This document shows positions 20,942-29,056 of a stretch of DNA of 64,000 nt, in pieces. Both the position numbers and the translations under genes were made by a program. The notes below the pieces were generated by a model. The model was not told the DNA's origin and ran no database searches. It worked only from the letters and a program-made list of their open reading frames with translations. The stretch spans positions 1,302,001 to 1,366,000 of the forward strand of contig NZ_OW969598.1 in assembly GCF_943181435.1 (NCBI RefSeq), written 5' to 3'. This DNA comes from Neisseria sp. Marseille-Q6792 (lineage in GTDB: Bacteria; Pseudomonadota; Gammaproteobacteria; Burkholderiales; Neisseriaceae). How positions within the stretch are numbered: the first letter of the stretch is position 1; each line of letters begins with the position of its first letter.

Positions 20942-21547
20942 TTATTTGCGCATGGCTTTTTCGGCGGGTGTCAGTGCTTCGATAAAGGCTTCGCGCTGGA
21001 AGATGCGCTCGGCGTATTTGAGCAGCGGCGCGGCACTTTTGCCCAGTTTGACATCGTAGTGGTCGAGCCGCCACAGCAGCGGGGCCAGGGCGACATCAAT
21101 CATAGAAAAATCTTCGCCGAGGATGTATTTGCTTTTGCTGAACGAAGGGGCAAGCATGGTCAGACCGTTGCCGATGGCTTCGCGCGCTTTTGCCTGTTCC
21201 TTGTTGGTAGCGGCGGGGTTTTCCAAAACTTGGGCGTGGTTGAACAATTCTTTTTCCATACGGTACAGCACCAGCCGGCCCCGGCCGCGCATAACGGGAT
21301 CGCCGGGCATAAGCTGCGGATGGGGGAAGCGTTCGTCAATGTATTCGTTGATGATATTGGACTCGTGCAGCACCAAATCGCGCTCGACCAGCACGGGGAC
21401 TTGGTTGTATGGGTTCATGACGGCGAGGTCTTCGGGCTTGTTGTAAATATCGACGTCTTTGATTTCAAAATCCATACCTTTTTCGTACAAAACGAAGCGG
21501 CAGCGGTGGCTGAAGGGGCAGGTAATGCCGGAATAGAGGGTCATCAT
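20942..21547 (-). CDS. sspA: Stringent starvation protein A (RegF homologue)
   Basis: A 201-residue glutathione-S-transferase-fold protein. The thioredoxin-like N-domain starts TLYSGITCPFSHRCRFVLYEKG and contains NPYNQVPVLVE; the C-domain is helical. SspA binds RNA polymerase and alters promoter choice. In N. gonorrhoeae the homologue RegF was reported to affect pilE expression. Co-directional with sspB, matching the conserved sspAB operon. Confidence 0.94.
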   Translation of the reverse strand: MMTLYSGITCPFSHRCRFVLYEKGMDFEIKDVDIYNKPEDLAVMNPYNQVPVLVERDLVLHESNIINEYIDERFPHPQLMPGDPVMRGRGRLVLYRMEKELFNHAQVLENPAATNKEQAKAREAIGNGLTMLAPSFSKSKYILGEDFSMIDVALAPLLWRLDHYDVKLGKSAAPLLKYAERIFQREAFIEALTPAEKAMRK

Positions 21548-21648
21548 AATAATTGTCGCTCCTGTGTGATGCCTGCAAAACGGCTGATTTATAAAGATTT
21601 AATCGCGCAATTATACGCAATTTCCGGCACTTAATCCAGAAATTCGGC

Positions 21649-23325
21649 TCAATCTGTTGTTTTTAATATATTTTCCCCGATTTTCCGTATCAGTGCGAAC
21701 TTGCTGTCTTTGTTGCGCGGGCGCGCACCCTGCCAGACCGTCTGCCAGCCTTGCGGCGCATCCGCATTTTGGGGCAGGCGGACGATGCGGTAGCGGCATT
21801 GTACATCGCCGACGCGGTGCGGCAATGTGCCGTACTGCGTCCAAACAATCCGCGTGTGCAGGTCGCCGCCGCCTATGCCGATACACTCGATGCCATCTGA
21901 AAGCTCCCGTTTTAATTCTGGGGAAAGCGATGCCTCCATACTCCGGACGACGGGCGCGTGGCTTTTCGCCGCGTCCAGCCACGGCAGGAACAGCGTCATC
22001 AGCAAAGCCCAGGTCAGGGTAACGCCTGCCGCCCAGTTGGTAACCGCCTGCCTGCCGCGTATGTTTTTGCGGGTAATCGCCCACAGCCACAAGGGTGTGA
22101 ACAGTACGGCAACCGCCATCGGAATGGGATCGATGTCGGGAACGTAATACGGGCTGAAGTAGGCGGCGCGTTCGGCAAGCTTGGCGGGCCAGCCGTAATT
22201 CATGGCGAAAAAGCCCGTCCACAGGAACACGGCAAACAGTCCGAACGCCATAATGCCGAACCAGTTGACAAACGCCGCCGCACCGCGCCTCAGGCTGTCC
22301 AGTTGCGCCGCGCCGAACAGGGCAAGCGGCGGCAGCAGCCAAACGAGATTGTCCTGAAAACGCTGCGGATTGGCGGCAAGCAGCACCAAAACGGCAAGCA
22401 TCCAGACAACGCCCAAAATCCCCCAATCGGTCGAAAACAGGCGTGTGCGGCAAACCGTCCAAACCGCCAGCGGCAGCGCGGGCAGTGCAAACCAAAGCAG
22501 GTTTTTCAGATAGTAAAACAAACTGAATGCCGTCTGAACATGCCGCACGCCGCCGAACGTACCGAAAACGTGATAGTCGAGCCATTGCGCGAACAGCGCG
22601 GGCTGCGTTTTTGCCAACAGCAGGGGATAGACGGTCATAAGCGGCAGGGCAAAGGCAAGCGAGGCGACTGCCGTCAACATCAAACGCCTGCTTTGCCACG
22701 GACGGAAAAACATCAGCACGGGCAAGGGCAGCATCAGGGCAAATGCTGCCGGATAAGCTGCTGCCAACGACATTAGCGTCCAACCCGTACCGAGCAAGAA
22801 AGAGGCGGCAATCACGCGCCGGCGTGCCAGCGAGTAGCCGTGCAGCACCAGTCCGGCGGCGGCAAAGGCGGCGGCTGCGGGATTGAGAAAATGGGCAACC
22901 GGAATCAGCCCGATACAGCCGATGAGAATCAGAACGACGCTGCGCCCGTGGTGTCTGCCCAAAAAGTTGAAGCCGGCAAAGCCGCAGGAAGTCAGCCCGA
23001 CAACGGCAAAAAACACGCCTGCAAAGCGTGCGGCATCGTATGGGTCGGCAGCCCACGGCGACAGCAAATGTTTGAACGCGGCGGCAACCCAAAGATACAC
23101 AGGCGGTATGCCGAAGTCGGCATGCCCGAACAAATGGGCAACCAAGGGGGTGGGGCTGCCTGCCAGTGCTTCGACGGCGGTATAAACGGCAGGTTCGGCA
23201 GGATTCCATAAATCATGTGAAAATACACCCGGCCACAACCAGGCAAACGCCATCAGCATCAGCAGCCACGGTTTTTCGTGGGTTTTGGCGGGCGGGCGGG
23301 TATCGGGCGGGGTATAGGTCAACAT
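21649..23325 (-). CDS. Membrane glycosyltransferase, GT39/ArnT-like
   Basis: A 558-residue protein with about twelve predicted membrane helices. The N-terminal loop after helix 1 contains SHDLWNPAEPAVYTA, which has the acidic-rich arrangement of the GT-C fold (ArnT/PMT type). A soluble periplasmic domain ends the protein (from about ELSDGIECIGIGGGD). Such enzymes move a sugar from a polyprenyl-phosphate donor to a lipid or protein in the periplasm; donor and acceptor are unknown here. Start at 23325 because the reading frame upstream is taken up by the uptake sequence and terminator of cadD. Not in an operon with its neighbours. Confidence 0.75.
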   Translation of the reverse strand: MLTYTPPDTRPPAKTHEKPWLLMLMAFAWLWPGVFSHDLWNPAEPAVYTAVEALAGSPTPLVAHLFGHADFGIPPVYLWVAAAFKHLLSPWAADPYDAARFAGVFFAVVGLTSCGFAGFNFLGRHHGRSVVLILIGCIGLIPVAHFLNPAAAAFAAAGLVLHGYSLARRRVIAASFLLGTGWTLMSLAAAYPAAFALMLPLPVLMFFRPWQSRRLMLTAVASLAFALPLMTVYPLLLAKTQPALFAQWLDYHVFGTFGGVRHVQTAFSLFYYLKNLLWFALPALPLAVWTVCRTRLFSTDWGILGVVWMLAVLVLLAANPQRFQDNLVWLLPPLALFGAAQLDSLRRGAAAFVNWFGIMAFGLFAVFLWTGFFAMNYGWPAKLAERAAYFSPYYVPDIDPIPMAVAVLFTPLWLWAITRKNIRGRQAVTNWAAGVTLTWALLMTLFLPWLDAAKSHAPVVRSMEASLSPELKRELSDGIECIGIGGGDLHTRIVWTQYGTLPHRVGDVQCRYRIVRLPQNADAPQGWQTVWQGARPRNKDSKFALIRKIGENILKTTD

Positions 23326-23426
23326 AAGCGTAAGAAGAAATGGATGGATTGCCAAGTGTAGCAAATATTCGCACAAAGGTCGTGCAGAGACTGCTTCAGA
23401 CGGCATCAGACACAAAAAGACCGGCA

Positions 23427-23456
23427 ACAAAAAAGACTGCACGGGGCAGTCTTTGC
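23427..23456 (-). terminator. Rho-independent terminator after cadD
   Basis: On the minus strand AAAGACTGC and GCAGTCTTT form a stem closed by a short GC loop and followed by TTTTTG. It lies 15 bases after the cadD stop. Confidence 0.75.
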
Positions 23457-23470
23457 AGATACTATCTTTT

Positions 23471-24100
23471 TCATAATATTTTTTCCTGGCCCAACACAGT
23501 CCATAGCATATTAAAACTGTTGTTTTCAATCAGGATATATATCCCCAATCCTAAATAAACAACAGCAACAAACCATCTGCTATATTTTTCCAAAGTTTCT
23601 CCAACAGAAGGGACTTGTGCCAATTTTTGGGCAGAAAAAACCAAGAGATAAATCATGACTAGAAAGGTAAGTAAAGCCACTATCAAATTCGCTAAATTTA
23701 AGGTAGTAAAATATGGGACAAAGACACCAATATTGTCAGCACCACAACTTGCAAAAGTAATCATAGCGACTAGAAAAATCAGGTTTTTATTATCTTTGCG
23801 CAAACCCTCTTTAGCAATAGCCTCTCCATCAGAATCTCCTAAAAGCAAAACTTTGATGCCTAGGAAAATTGGAATAAAGCCGAGCAAACCTAAAATCTCT
23901 TTACTAGGAATATAATCTAAGACAAATGCAAAAAGCAAACTTAGCAATATCAGACTAACAGAGCCTAGAAATTGGCCTAAATAGATGTTAATGATGTCTT
24001 TTCTGCTTTTTCTTTTGGCAAAAAATAACATTAGGATAATAAGTAAGTCTACGGCTGTCCCAGAATACAGGATTATTGAAGTAACAACATTTTGAATCAT
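23471..24100 (-). CDS. cadD: CadD-family cadmium resistance transporter (acquired)
   Basis: A 209-residue membrane protein with about five to six helices. The opening (IQNVVTSIILYSGTAVDLLI) and the GADNIGVFVPYF motif are CadD hallmarks; to my memory the sequence is very close to streptococcal CadD. The family confers cadmium (and some zinc) resistance by export. The gene is AT-rich, uses codons unlike its neighbours and has no internal uptake sequence, so recent transfer from a Gram-positive donor is likely. An ATG four codons upstream (24112) is also in frame. No cadX or cadC regulator gene follows or precedes it, although a CadC-like operator is present at 24111-24131. Confidence 0.88.
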   Translation of the reverse strand: MIQNVVTSIILYSGTAVDLLIILMLFFAKRKSRKDIINIYLGQFLGSVSLILLSLLFAFVLDYIPSKEILGLLGFIPIFLGIKVLLLGDSDGEAIAKEGLRKDNKNLIFLVAMITFASCGADNIGVFVPYFTTLNLANLIVALLTFLVMIYLLVFSAQKLAQVPSVGETLEKYSRWFVAVVYLGLGIYILIENNSFNMLWTVLGQEKIL

Positions 24101-24110
24101 AAAACATCTC

Positions 24111-24131
24111 ATTCAAATATATTTTTGAATG
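24111..24131 (-). promoter_or_regulatory. CadC/SmtB-type operator and promoter upstream of cadD
   Basis: ATTCAAATATATTTTTGAAT is an interrupted palindrome with the TCAAATA..TATTTGA layout known for ArsR/SmtB-family CadC operators. A second palindrome, TTTGAAT-GT-ATTCAAA, overlaps it at 24124-24139. A candidate promoter reads TTGACA (24156-24161) with TTGAAT 17 bases downstream, so the operator lies across and just past the promoter. Confidence 0.6.
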
Positions 24132-24178
24132 TATTCAAACATTAAACTTTGTAGATGTCAACTTCAACCCCGTCAAAA

Positions 24179-24333
24179 TATAGTGGATTAACAAAAACCA
24201 GTACAGCGTTGCCTCGTCTTCGCTCAAAGAGAACGATTCTCTAAGGTGCTGAAGCACCAAGTGAATCGGTTCCGTACTATCTGTACTGTCTGCGGCTTCG
24301 TCGCTTTGTCCTGATTTTTGTTAATCCACTATA
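24179..24333. mobile_element. Correia element (full length, about 155 bp)
   Basis: Bounded by TATAGTGGATTAA and its inverted copy TTAATCCACTATA. The interior has the usual GTACAG..GCCTCG and CTGTCTGCGGCTTCG blocks plus an imperfect internal palindrome around GGTGCTGAAGCACC. Correia elements are non-autonomous neisserial repeats that can carry promoters and RNase III sites. It fills most of the 302-base interval between cadD and rpmE. Confidence 0.93.
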
Positions 24334-24364
24334 TAGATAAGAAGTCAGTGTGCCAAATATTAAA

Positions 24365-24397
24365 AAGCCCTGCCATCGAAATGATGGCAGGGCTTAA
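24365..24397 (-). terminator. Rho-independent terminator after rpmE
   Basis: AGCCCTGCCATC and GATGGCAGGGCT form a twelve-base perfect stem; on the minus strand the hairpin is followed by TTTTT. Confidence 0.85.
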
Positions 24398-24414
24398 TTC
24401 TTGCAAAGCGGCAA

Positions 24415-24630
24415 TCAACGTTTGAACAGGTTGCCGAATTTGTTGTTAAATTTGTCCACGCGACCGGTGGTATCGACGATTTTTTGGGTGCCGGTATAGA
24501 ACGGGTGGCACAGGGAGCAAACCTCGATATTGAAGTTTTCTTTTTCCATCGCGGATTTGGTTACGAATTTGTTGCCGCAAGAGCAGGTAACGTTAACTTC
24601 GTGGTAGTTCGGGTGAATACCTTGTTTCAT
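24415..24630 (-). CDS. rpmE: 50S ribosomal protein L31 (zinc-binding form)
   Basis: A 71-residue protein with the four zinc cysteines C16, C18, C38 and C41, so this is the zinc-containing (C+) paralogue. The ATG at 24630 is preceded by AAAGGAAAT; a longer upstream frame is not supported. C+ forms are replaced by C- paralogues under zinc starvation in many bacteria; no second copy lies in this window. Confidence 0.96.
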   Translation of the reverse strand: MKQGIHPNYHEVNVTCSCGNKFVTKSAMEKENFNIEVCSLCHPFYTGTQKIVDTTGRVDKFNNKFGNLFKR

Positions 24631-24765
24631 TTGATTTCCTTTCAAAAAAGCGGGCATAGGGGATGTACCTATGCTACAGACAAGTCCGACATTCTCTCTA
24701 TTTTCTGTTGTTACGTCAAGAGTATATTCGATAAAATGCAAAAAGATTACTCTGAAGGAGGTTTT

Positions 24766-25281
24766 ATGAGGGTGAAGTTTTTTTCCCTGCTGCTGCGCTT
24801 CGCCGGTTCCCTATTGCCGCCGTCTCATATGCGCGGCATCGGCATCATCGGCAAAAGCGTACGCGTATTTCTGGCACGGCGGGTTTCTCCGCATATCGGA
24901 CGCGGGGTCAATATCGAACGCGGTGCCTATGTGTTCCCGGATACGGTTTTGGACGATGGTTCCGGTATCGGGGTAAACTGTGAAATCTGCCGTGGGCTGG
25001 TGGTCGGCAAAAATGTGATGATGGGGCCGGAATGCCTGTTCTATTCGACCAACCACAAGTTTGACCGTGAAAAAAAACGCTTTGAGGGCTACACGGAAAT
25101 CCGTCCGATTTCGCTGGAAGACGATGTTTGGCTGGGGCGCAGGGTAATTGTGATGGCTGGCGTAACCATCGGGCGTGGTTCGGTTGTCGGTGCAGGTTCC
25201 GTAGTAACGAAAGACATTCCGCCCTACTCTTTGGCAGCGGGCAATCCCGCGGTGGTGAAAAAGAATCTGCTGGATGATTAA
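24766..25281 (+). CDS. Hexapeptide-repeat O-acetyltransferase
   Basis: A 171-residue left-handed beta-helix protein of the LacA/WbbJ/CysE superfamily. Repeats run from about residue 40 ([15 protein letters not shown]) to the end, with the catalytic-type histidine in STNHKFD and the closing block [21 protein letters not shown]. It probably acetylates a sugar, perhaps capsule or LOS; the acceptor is unknown. The ATG at 24766 follows GAAGGAGG. Divergent from rpmE; a hairpin with ten T follows it. Confidence 0.82.
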   Translation: MRVKFFSLLLRFAGSLLPPSHMRGIGIIGKSVRVFLARRVSPHIGRGVNIERGAYVFPDTVLDDGSGIGVNCEICRGLVVGKNVMMGPECLFYSTNHKFDREKKRFEGYTEIRPISLEDDVWLGRRVIVMAGVTIGRGSVVGAGSVVTKDIPPYSLAAGNPAVVKKNLLDD

Positions 25282-25320
25282 ATGCCGTCTGAACGTGTCG
25301 AGGCGGATGATCTGAAAAAA

Positions 25321-25348
25321 CAGGAACATCGTTCCTGCTTTTTTTTTT
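25321..25348 (+). terminator. Rho-independent terminator after the acetyltransferase
   Basis: CAGGAAC / GTTCCTG stem with a short loop followed by ten T. A longer stem could also form from the flanking uptake sequences at 25281-25292 and 25353-25364, which would serve the opposing gene. Confidence 0.75.
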
Positions 25349-25366
25349 GCGCTTCAGACGGCATCG

Positions 25367-25855
25367 CTATTGTGCCAGCGCGGTATCGATTTCTTGGTAG
25401 AGTTTGCCGAAATCGGGTTCGCCGACGTAGGTTTTGAGAATTTCGCCTTTTTTGCCGATAAGGACGGAAGTTGGATAAACCTGTGTGCCGAACGCCTGTC
25501 CGACGGCTTTGTCCGCATCATACATGACGGTAAACGGCAAACCGTAGTCTTTGACATATTGGCGGACGCTTTCTATCGGATCGATGGGCTGGGCAACGGC
25601 AAGGACTTGGAAATTTTTGTTTTTATAGTCATTTGCTGTTTTAATCACTTTGGGCATTTCGCTCACACAACCGGGACAGGAGGGAAACCAAAAATTAATC
25701 AGGGTTACCTTACCCTGCAGGTCGGTATGGGAAACGGTTTTGCCGTTCATATCGGACAGCGAAAATGCGGGGGCGGTTTTGCTGTCGGGAATCAGAACGG
25801 CGGCAATAAGGATACCGACCAATACGACGGCGGCGGCAGTGAGTATTTTTTTCAT
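25367..25855 (-). CDS. TlpA-like membrane-anchored thioredoxin
   Basis: A 162-residue protein. One N-terminal membrane anchor (residues 5-23) is followed by a periplasmic thioredoxin fold with the redox motif C60-P-G-C63 and a cis-Pro region (QVYPTSVLI). It belongs to the TlpA/ResA/AhpC-TSA group that reduces cysteines in the periplasm, for example in cytochrome c maturation. The start overlaps the thioesterase stop (ATGA), so translation is coupled. Confidence 0.85.
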   Translation of the reverse strand: MKKILTAAAVVLVGILIAAVLIPDSKTAPAFSLSDMNGKTVSHTDLQGKVTLINFWFPSCPGCVSEMPKVIKTANDYKNKNFQVLAVAQPIDPIESVRQYVKDYGLPFTVMYDADKAVGQAFGTQVYPTSVLIGKKGEILKTYVGEPDFGKLYQEIDTALAQ

Positions 25856-26235
25856 TCGGACAAGTCTTCCAATGCGTGTGCGAGTGTAACGGGGAGGCTG
25901 ACGGTACGCTGTGTTTTTGCGCTGACCGGCATCAGGGTGATATCGGCTTCTGCGGCGGTTTTGCCGTTTGGCAGTGTAATCGTCTGGGTCAGCACAATGC
26001 GGCGCGTGCCGGGGGTTTTCAGACGGCATGAAAACTGCAATACGTCGCCTGCGACGGCGGGGCGGCTGTAACGGATATCGATACGGGCAACAATGAGCAT
26101 GAGGTCTGACAATTCATGCAGCAGTCCGCGTTCTTCAAAAAACGCCCAGCGCGCTTCCTCGAGGAATTCGAGGTAGCGCGCATTGTTGACATGGCCGTAG
26201 CCGTCGAGATGGTAATTGCGGACGGTCAGCTTCAT
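25852..26235 (-). CDS. Acyl-CoA thioesterase, 4HBT hotdog family
   Basis: A 127-residue hotdog-fold protein. HLDGYGHVNNARYLEFLEEA carries the conserved Asp and HVNN active site of the YbgC/FcbC group. It hydrolyses acyl-CoA thioesters; the preferred chain length is not evident. Its ATG overlaps the upstream gene's stop codon (TGATG) and its own stop overlaps the tlpA-like start, giving a tightly coupled three-gene unit. Confidence 0.85.
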   Translation of the reverse strand: MKLTVRNYHLDGYGHVNNARYLEFLEEARWAFFEERGLLHELSDLMLIVARIDIRYSRPAVAGDVLQFSCRLKTPGTRRIVLTQTITLPNGKTAAEADITLMPVSAKTQRTVSLPVTLAHALEDLSE

Positions 26236-26597
26236 CAGTTCAGGTTAATGGGTTGGAAGGCTTCGCGGGCAAGCGGTTCGTGTTCGAGGTCAGTGATGAC
26301 GGTAGAAAGCTGGATGTCGAACCATTCGTTGAAAATGTCGGCATCAAGCGCAGGCCACTCGCGCTCGTCTTCACACCAATCGGCAAGTTCGGCGGCGAAA
26401 ATATCTTCGAAACGCGCTTCGATTTCGTCCCATACTTCGTCGGCGGTTTCGCACGGTCGGACAAGGTAGGAATTGGCATCGGCTTGGATGTCTTCGAGGG
26501 TCAGTCCGTCGAGGTGGTTGTCCGGCAGGGTTTGCAGCCAGTTCCAGAAGGGGTCTAAGGGGATGAGGACGAATACGCTGCGGTTGACTTCGTACAT
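26235..26597 (-). CDS. Conserved acidic protein of unknown function
   Basis: A 120-residue acidic, Trp-rich soluble protein (for example WNWLQTLPDNHLDGLTLED and WCEDEREWPALD). I do not recognise a named family with confidence. No signal peptide or membrane helix is seen. Start at 26597 is preceded by GGAAAAACC. It is first in the three-gene unit with the thioesterase and the thioredoxin; that context suggests, without proving, a role in acyl or envelope metabolism. Confidence 0.8.
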   Translation of the reverse strand: MYEVNRSVFVLIPLDPFWNWLQTLPDNHLDGLTLEDIQADANSYLVRPCETADEVWDEIEARFEDIFAAELADWCEDEREWPALDADIFNEWFDIQLSTVITDLEHEPLAREAFQPINLN

Positions 26598-26685
26598 GGT
26601 TTTTCCTTTGCTGTCGCGCGGTATGTGCAAAAAAGGGATTATAGCCCAATCTGTGGTTTCGGACTGTCCGTTCCGACGAAAGGGA

Positions 26686-26717
26686 ATGCCGTCTGAACAC
26701 GGATTTTCAGACGGCAT
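26686..26717 (-). terminator. Uptake-sequence hairpin after mlaA
   Basis: ATGCCGTCTGAA and TTCAGACGGCAT sit five bases past the mlaA stop and separate the mla operon from the three-gene unit downstream. Confidence 0.7.
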
Positions 26718-26721
26718 GGCT

Positions 26722-27549
26722 TTAGGGTTGTGTTCCAAGTTGCGTTTCGGCTTCCCCTGCTGCTTCTGCCTGTGTTTCGGATACGGAATCTTCTTGAACG
26801 GCAGTTTCCGCCGCACCGGTTTCGGAACTTTCGACCAATTCGTCGATGTCGATGTTATCTTCCGTACCTTCGGCAGGTGTTGCACCGGTCTGCCGGGCAC
26901 GTACCTTCATATAGAGGTCGCGTGTGTAGCTGTATTTATCGATGGCGGCATCGTCCAGGCCGTCAGTCAGGTCAAGCAGGCCTTCACGGGTATTGACGGC
27001 GGATACGGCAGTCGTTCCCCAGCGTCCGGCAGGGGTATGGAAAACGATATTCTTGGGCGGATAAACAGTGGTAATACCCGTGCCGAGCGCATCGCGGACT
27101 GTGGACGGGCCGAAAACGGGCATTACGAAATAATTGCTGTTTTTCCAGCCCCATGTGGCAAATGTATCGCCCAATGTATTTTTGTTGTCGGGTATGCCGC
27201 CCGCACCGGCGATATCGATGAGCCCGCCCAAGCCGAAAGTGGTATTGATGCCGACGCGGACAAGGTCTTCGCTTGCGCGTTTGATGTCCAAGCGCAAGAT
27301 ATTGCTGCCGAAGCTGACCACGTCCCGCAGGTTGTTAAAAAAATTGGACACACCGGCGCGGACGGGTTTCGGCGTAACTTTGCGGTAGCCGCGTGCGACA
27401 GGGGCAAAAATGTAGCGGTCGGCTTGATCGTTAAACCTGCTGACGGCGCGGTTATACCCTTCATAAGGATCGGCAGGACGGGTTTCTGCAAATGAAGGGG
27501 CAGAGGCGAATCCAATCAGCAGGAGGATGGCGTAGGCGGTTTTTTTCAT
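26722..27549 (-). CDS. mlaA: Outer-membrane lipid asymmetry protein MlaA (VacJ)
   Basis: A 275-residue protein with signal peptide ending SFA-E (residue 21) and no lipobox Cys, unlike the E. coli lipoprotein. Core motifs DPYEGYNRAVSRFND and GLGGLIDIAGAGGIP are typical. The last 60 or so residues form a Glu/Ala/Thr-rich acidic tail that E. coli MlaA lacks. MlaA extracts misplaced phospholipid from the outer leaflet and hands it to MlaC. Its ATG overlaps the mlaB stop (ATGA). Confidence 0.93.
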   Translation of the reverse strand: MKKTAYAILLLIGFASAPSFAETRPADPYEGYNRAVSRFNDQADRYIFAPVARGYRKVTPKPVRAGVSNFFNNLRDVVSFGSNILRLDIKRASEDLVRVGINTTFGLGGLIDIAGAGGIPDNKNTLGDTFATWGWKNSNYFVMPVFGPSTVRDALGTGITTVYPPKNIVFHTPAGRWGTTAVSAVNTREGLLDLTDGLDDAAIDKYSYTRDLYMKVRARQTGATPAEGTEDNIDIDELVESSETGAAETAVQEDSVSETQAEAAGEAETQLGTQP

Positions 27550-27824
27550 GATTTCAGCCAGTCTTTGATTTCGTACAATTCGGACAGTGCGCGCACGGAT
27601 TCGGGAATGCCGGTCAGCCTGATACTGTCTTTGCGCCGGCGCAATATTTCGAGCAGTAACGACACGCAGGCGGAATCGGCACGGTTGACGCCGCTGAAGT
27701 CGACGGCAACGATTCCGTTCAGACGGCATTGTTGTTGAAACCGCTCAAAAGTCTCCCTGGTCAGGGTTTTAACGGTAATGTCGCCGCTGACGCGCAATGT
27801 TTCGTTATTGAATTCTGTATGCAT
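27546..27824 (-). CDS. mlaB: MlaB-like STAS-domain protein
   Basis: A 92-residue STAS-domain protein (VDFSGVNRADSACVSLLLEIL contains the conserved DSA segment). In the Mla system it binds and regulates the MlaF ATPase on the cytoplasmic face. The start at 27824 is preferred; an in-frame ATG at 27848 adds eight unrelated residues. It contains an internal uptake sequence (about 27718). Confidence 0.88.
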   Translation of the reverse strand: MHTEFNNETLRVSGDITVKTLTRETFERFQQQCRLNGIVAVDFSGVNRADSACVSLLLEILRRRKDSIRLTGIPESVRALSELYEIKDWLKS

Positions 27825-27880
27825 AGTGTTCGGTAGGAAAAAATCCATGCCGCCTTCAGTCTGGCGGCATGGCTTATGGA

Positions 27881-28471
27881 TTACTTGCTGCCGTTTTTGG
27901 CCTTCAACTCGGCAATCAGCCCGTCTATGCCTTTGGCTTTGATGATTTCACCGAATTGGTTGCGGTAAACGGTTACCAAGCTCGCGCCTTCGATGGCGAC
28001 GTTGTAGGCACGGTATTTGTTGCCGCTTTGGTAGGTAGTGAAGTCCATATTGACGGGTTTTTGCCCGGGTACGCCGACTTCGGCTCGGACGATGATTTCT
28101 TTGCCGCCTTTATTGACAATAGGGTTGTCTTTAACGTTGACGTTGGCGTTTTTGAATTTCAACATGGTACCGGAGTAGGTGCGGATCAGCAGGGTTTGAA
28201 ATTCTTTGGTCAACTCTTGTTTTTGCGCGTCAGACGCAGTACGCCAAGGGTTGCCGACCGCCAGTGCGGTCATGCGTTGGAAATCGAAATAAGGGGTTGC
28301 GTATGCTTCGGCTTTTTGGCGGGCGGTGTTGGCATCGCCGTTTTTTAAGATGCTCAATACTTGAGTGGCATTTTGACGGATTTGGTTCACTGCGTCGGCA
28401 GGAGCGGCAACCGCCATGCTGATGCTCAAGATGCCGATGCTTAGTGCGCTGATGAAAGAGGTTTTTTTCAT
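27881..28471 (-). CDS. mlaC: Periplasmic phospholipid-binding protein MlaC
   Basis: A 196-residue protein (Ttg2D family) with a signal peptide cleaved near AVA-AP (about residue 22) and the conserved RTYSGTMLKF segment. It shuttles phospholipid between MlaA and the inner-membrane MlaFEDB complex. In-operon position between mlaD and mlaB. Confidence 0.93.
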   Translation of the reverse strand: MKKTSFISALSIGILSISMAVAAPADAVNQIRQNATQVLSILKNGDANTARQKAEAYATPYFDFQRMTALAVGNPWRTASDAQKQELTKEFQTLLIRTYSGTMLKFKNANVNVKDNPIVNKGGKEIIVRAEVGVPGQKPVNMDFTTYQSGNKYRAYNVAIEGASLVTVYRNQFGEIIKAKGIDGLIAELKAKNGSK

Positions 28472-28507
28472 GATTAAGTGTCCTAGTTTGAATATGATGG
28501 TGTACGT

Positions 28508-29005
28508 TTATTCGGTGGCTTTTGCCGCATCGTCGCCGCCCGCCGCGTTTTTCTCGGCGAAGCTGGTCATGAATTTACCGATTAGGTTTTCCAGAACCAT
28601 GGCGGAGCTGGTAACGGAAATGGTATCGCCTGCGGCGAGATTCTCGGTGTCGCCGCCTTGTTGCAGGCCGATATATTGTTCGCCCAACAGGCCGGAAGTC
28701 AGGATTTGCGCAGAAACGTCGCTACTGAACTGATATTTGCTGTCCAAATCGAGACGGACTTTCGCCTGATAGGATTTCGGGTCAAGCTCGATGGAACCGA
28801 CGCGTCCGACCAATACGCCTGCGGATTTAATCGGCGCATTGGCCTTCAAACCGCCGATGTCGCTGAAATCGGCATATACGGTATAAGTCTTGCCGGAATT
28901 GCCGAACGCCGCGCCGCCCGCCACGCGGAAAGCGAGAAAGCCGACCGCTGCCACGCCAAGCAGGACAAACAGTCCGACCCAAAATTCCAATACATTCTTT
29001 TTCAT
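28508..29005 (-). CDS. mlaD: MCE-domain protein MlaD
   Basis: A 165-residue protein: one N-terminal membrane helix (residues 8-28) and one MCE domain with YADFSDIGGLKANAPIKSAG and GLLGEQYIGL. It forms a periplasmic hexameric ring on MlaFE. Start at 29005; seven residues upstream in frame are not supported. Confidence 0.94.
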   Translation of the reverse strand: MKKNVLEFWVGLFVLLGVAAVGFLAFRVAGGAAFGNSGKTYTVYADFSDIGGLKANAPIKSAGVLVGRVGSIELDPKSYQAKVRLDLDSKYQFSSDVSAQILTSGLLGEQYIGLQQGGDTENLAAGDTISVTSSAMVLENLIGKFMTSFAEKNAAGGDDAAKATE

Positions 29006-29056
29006 TAAAGTTCCTTGAATATCCAAATGTTTTTTGTTTCGTTTTCAGACAGCCTG

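Noticed and set aside
21611-23209. Alternative minus-strand frame (532 codons) overlapping the glycosyltransferase
   Set aside because: Arg/Cys-rich out-of-frame translation; the frame at 21649-23325 shows clear membrane helices and family features.
25339-25348. Ten-T run as a phase-variable tract
   Set aside because: It directly follows a hairpin after a stop codon and is better explained as a terminator.
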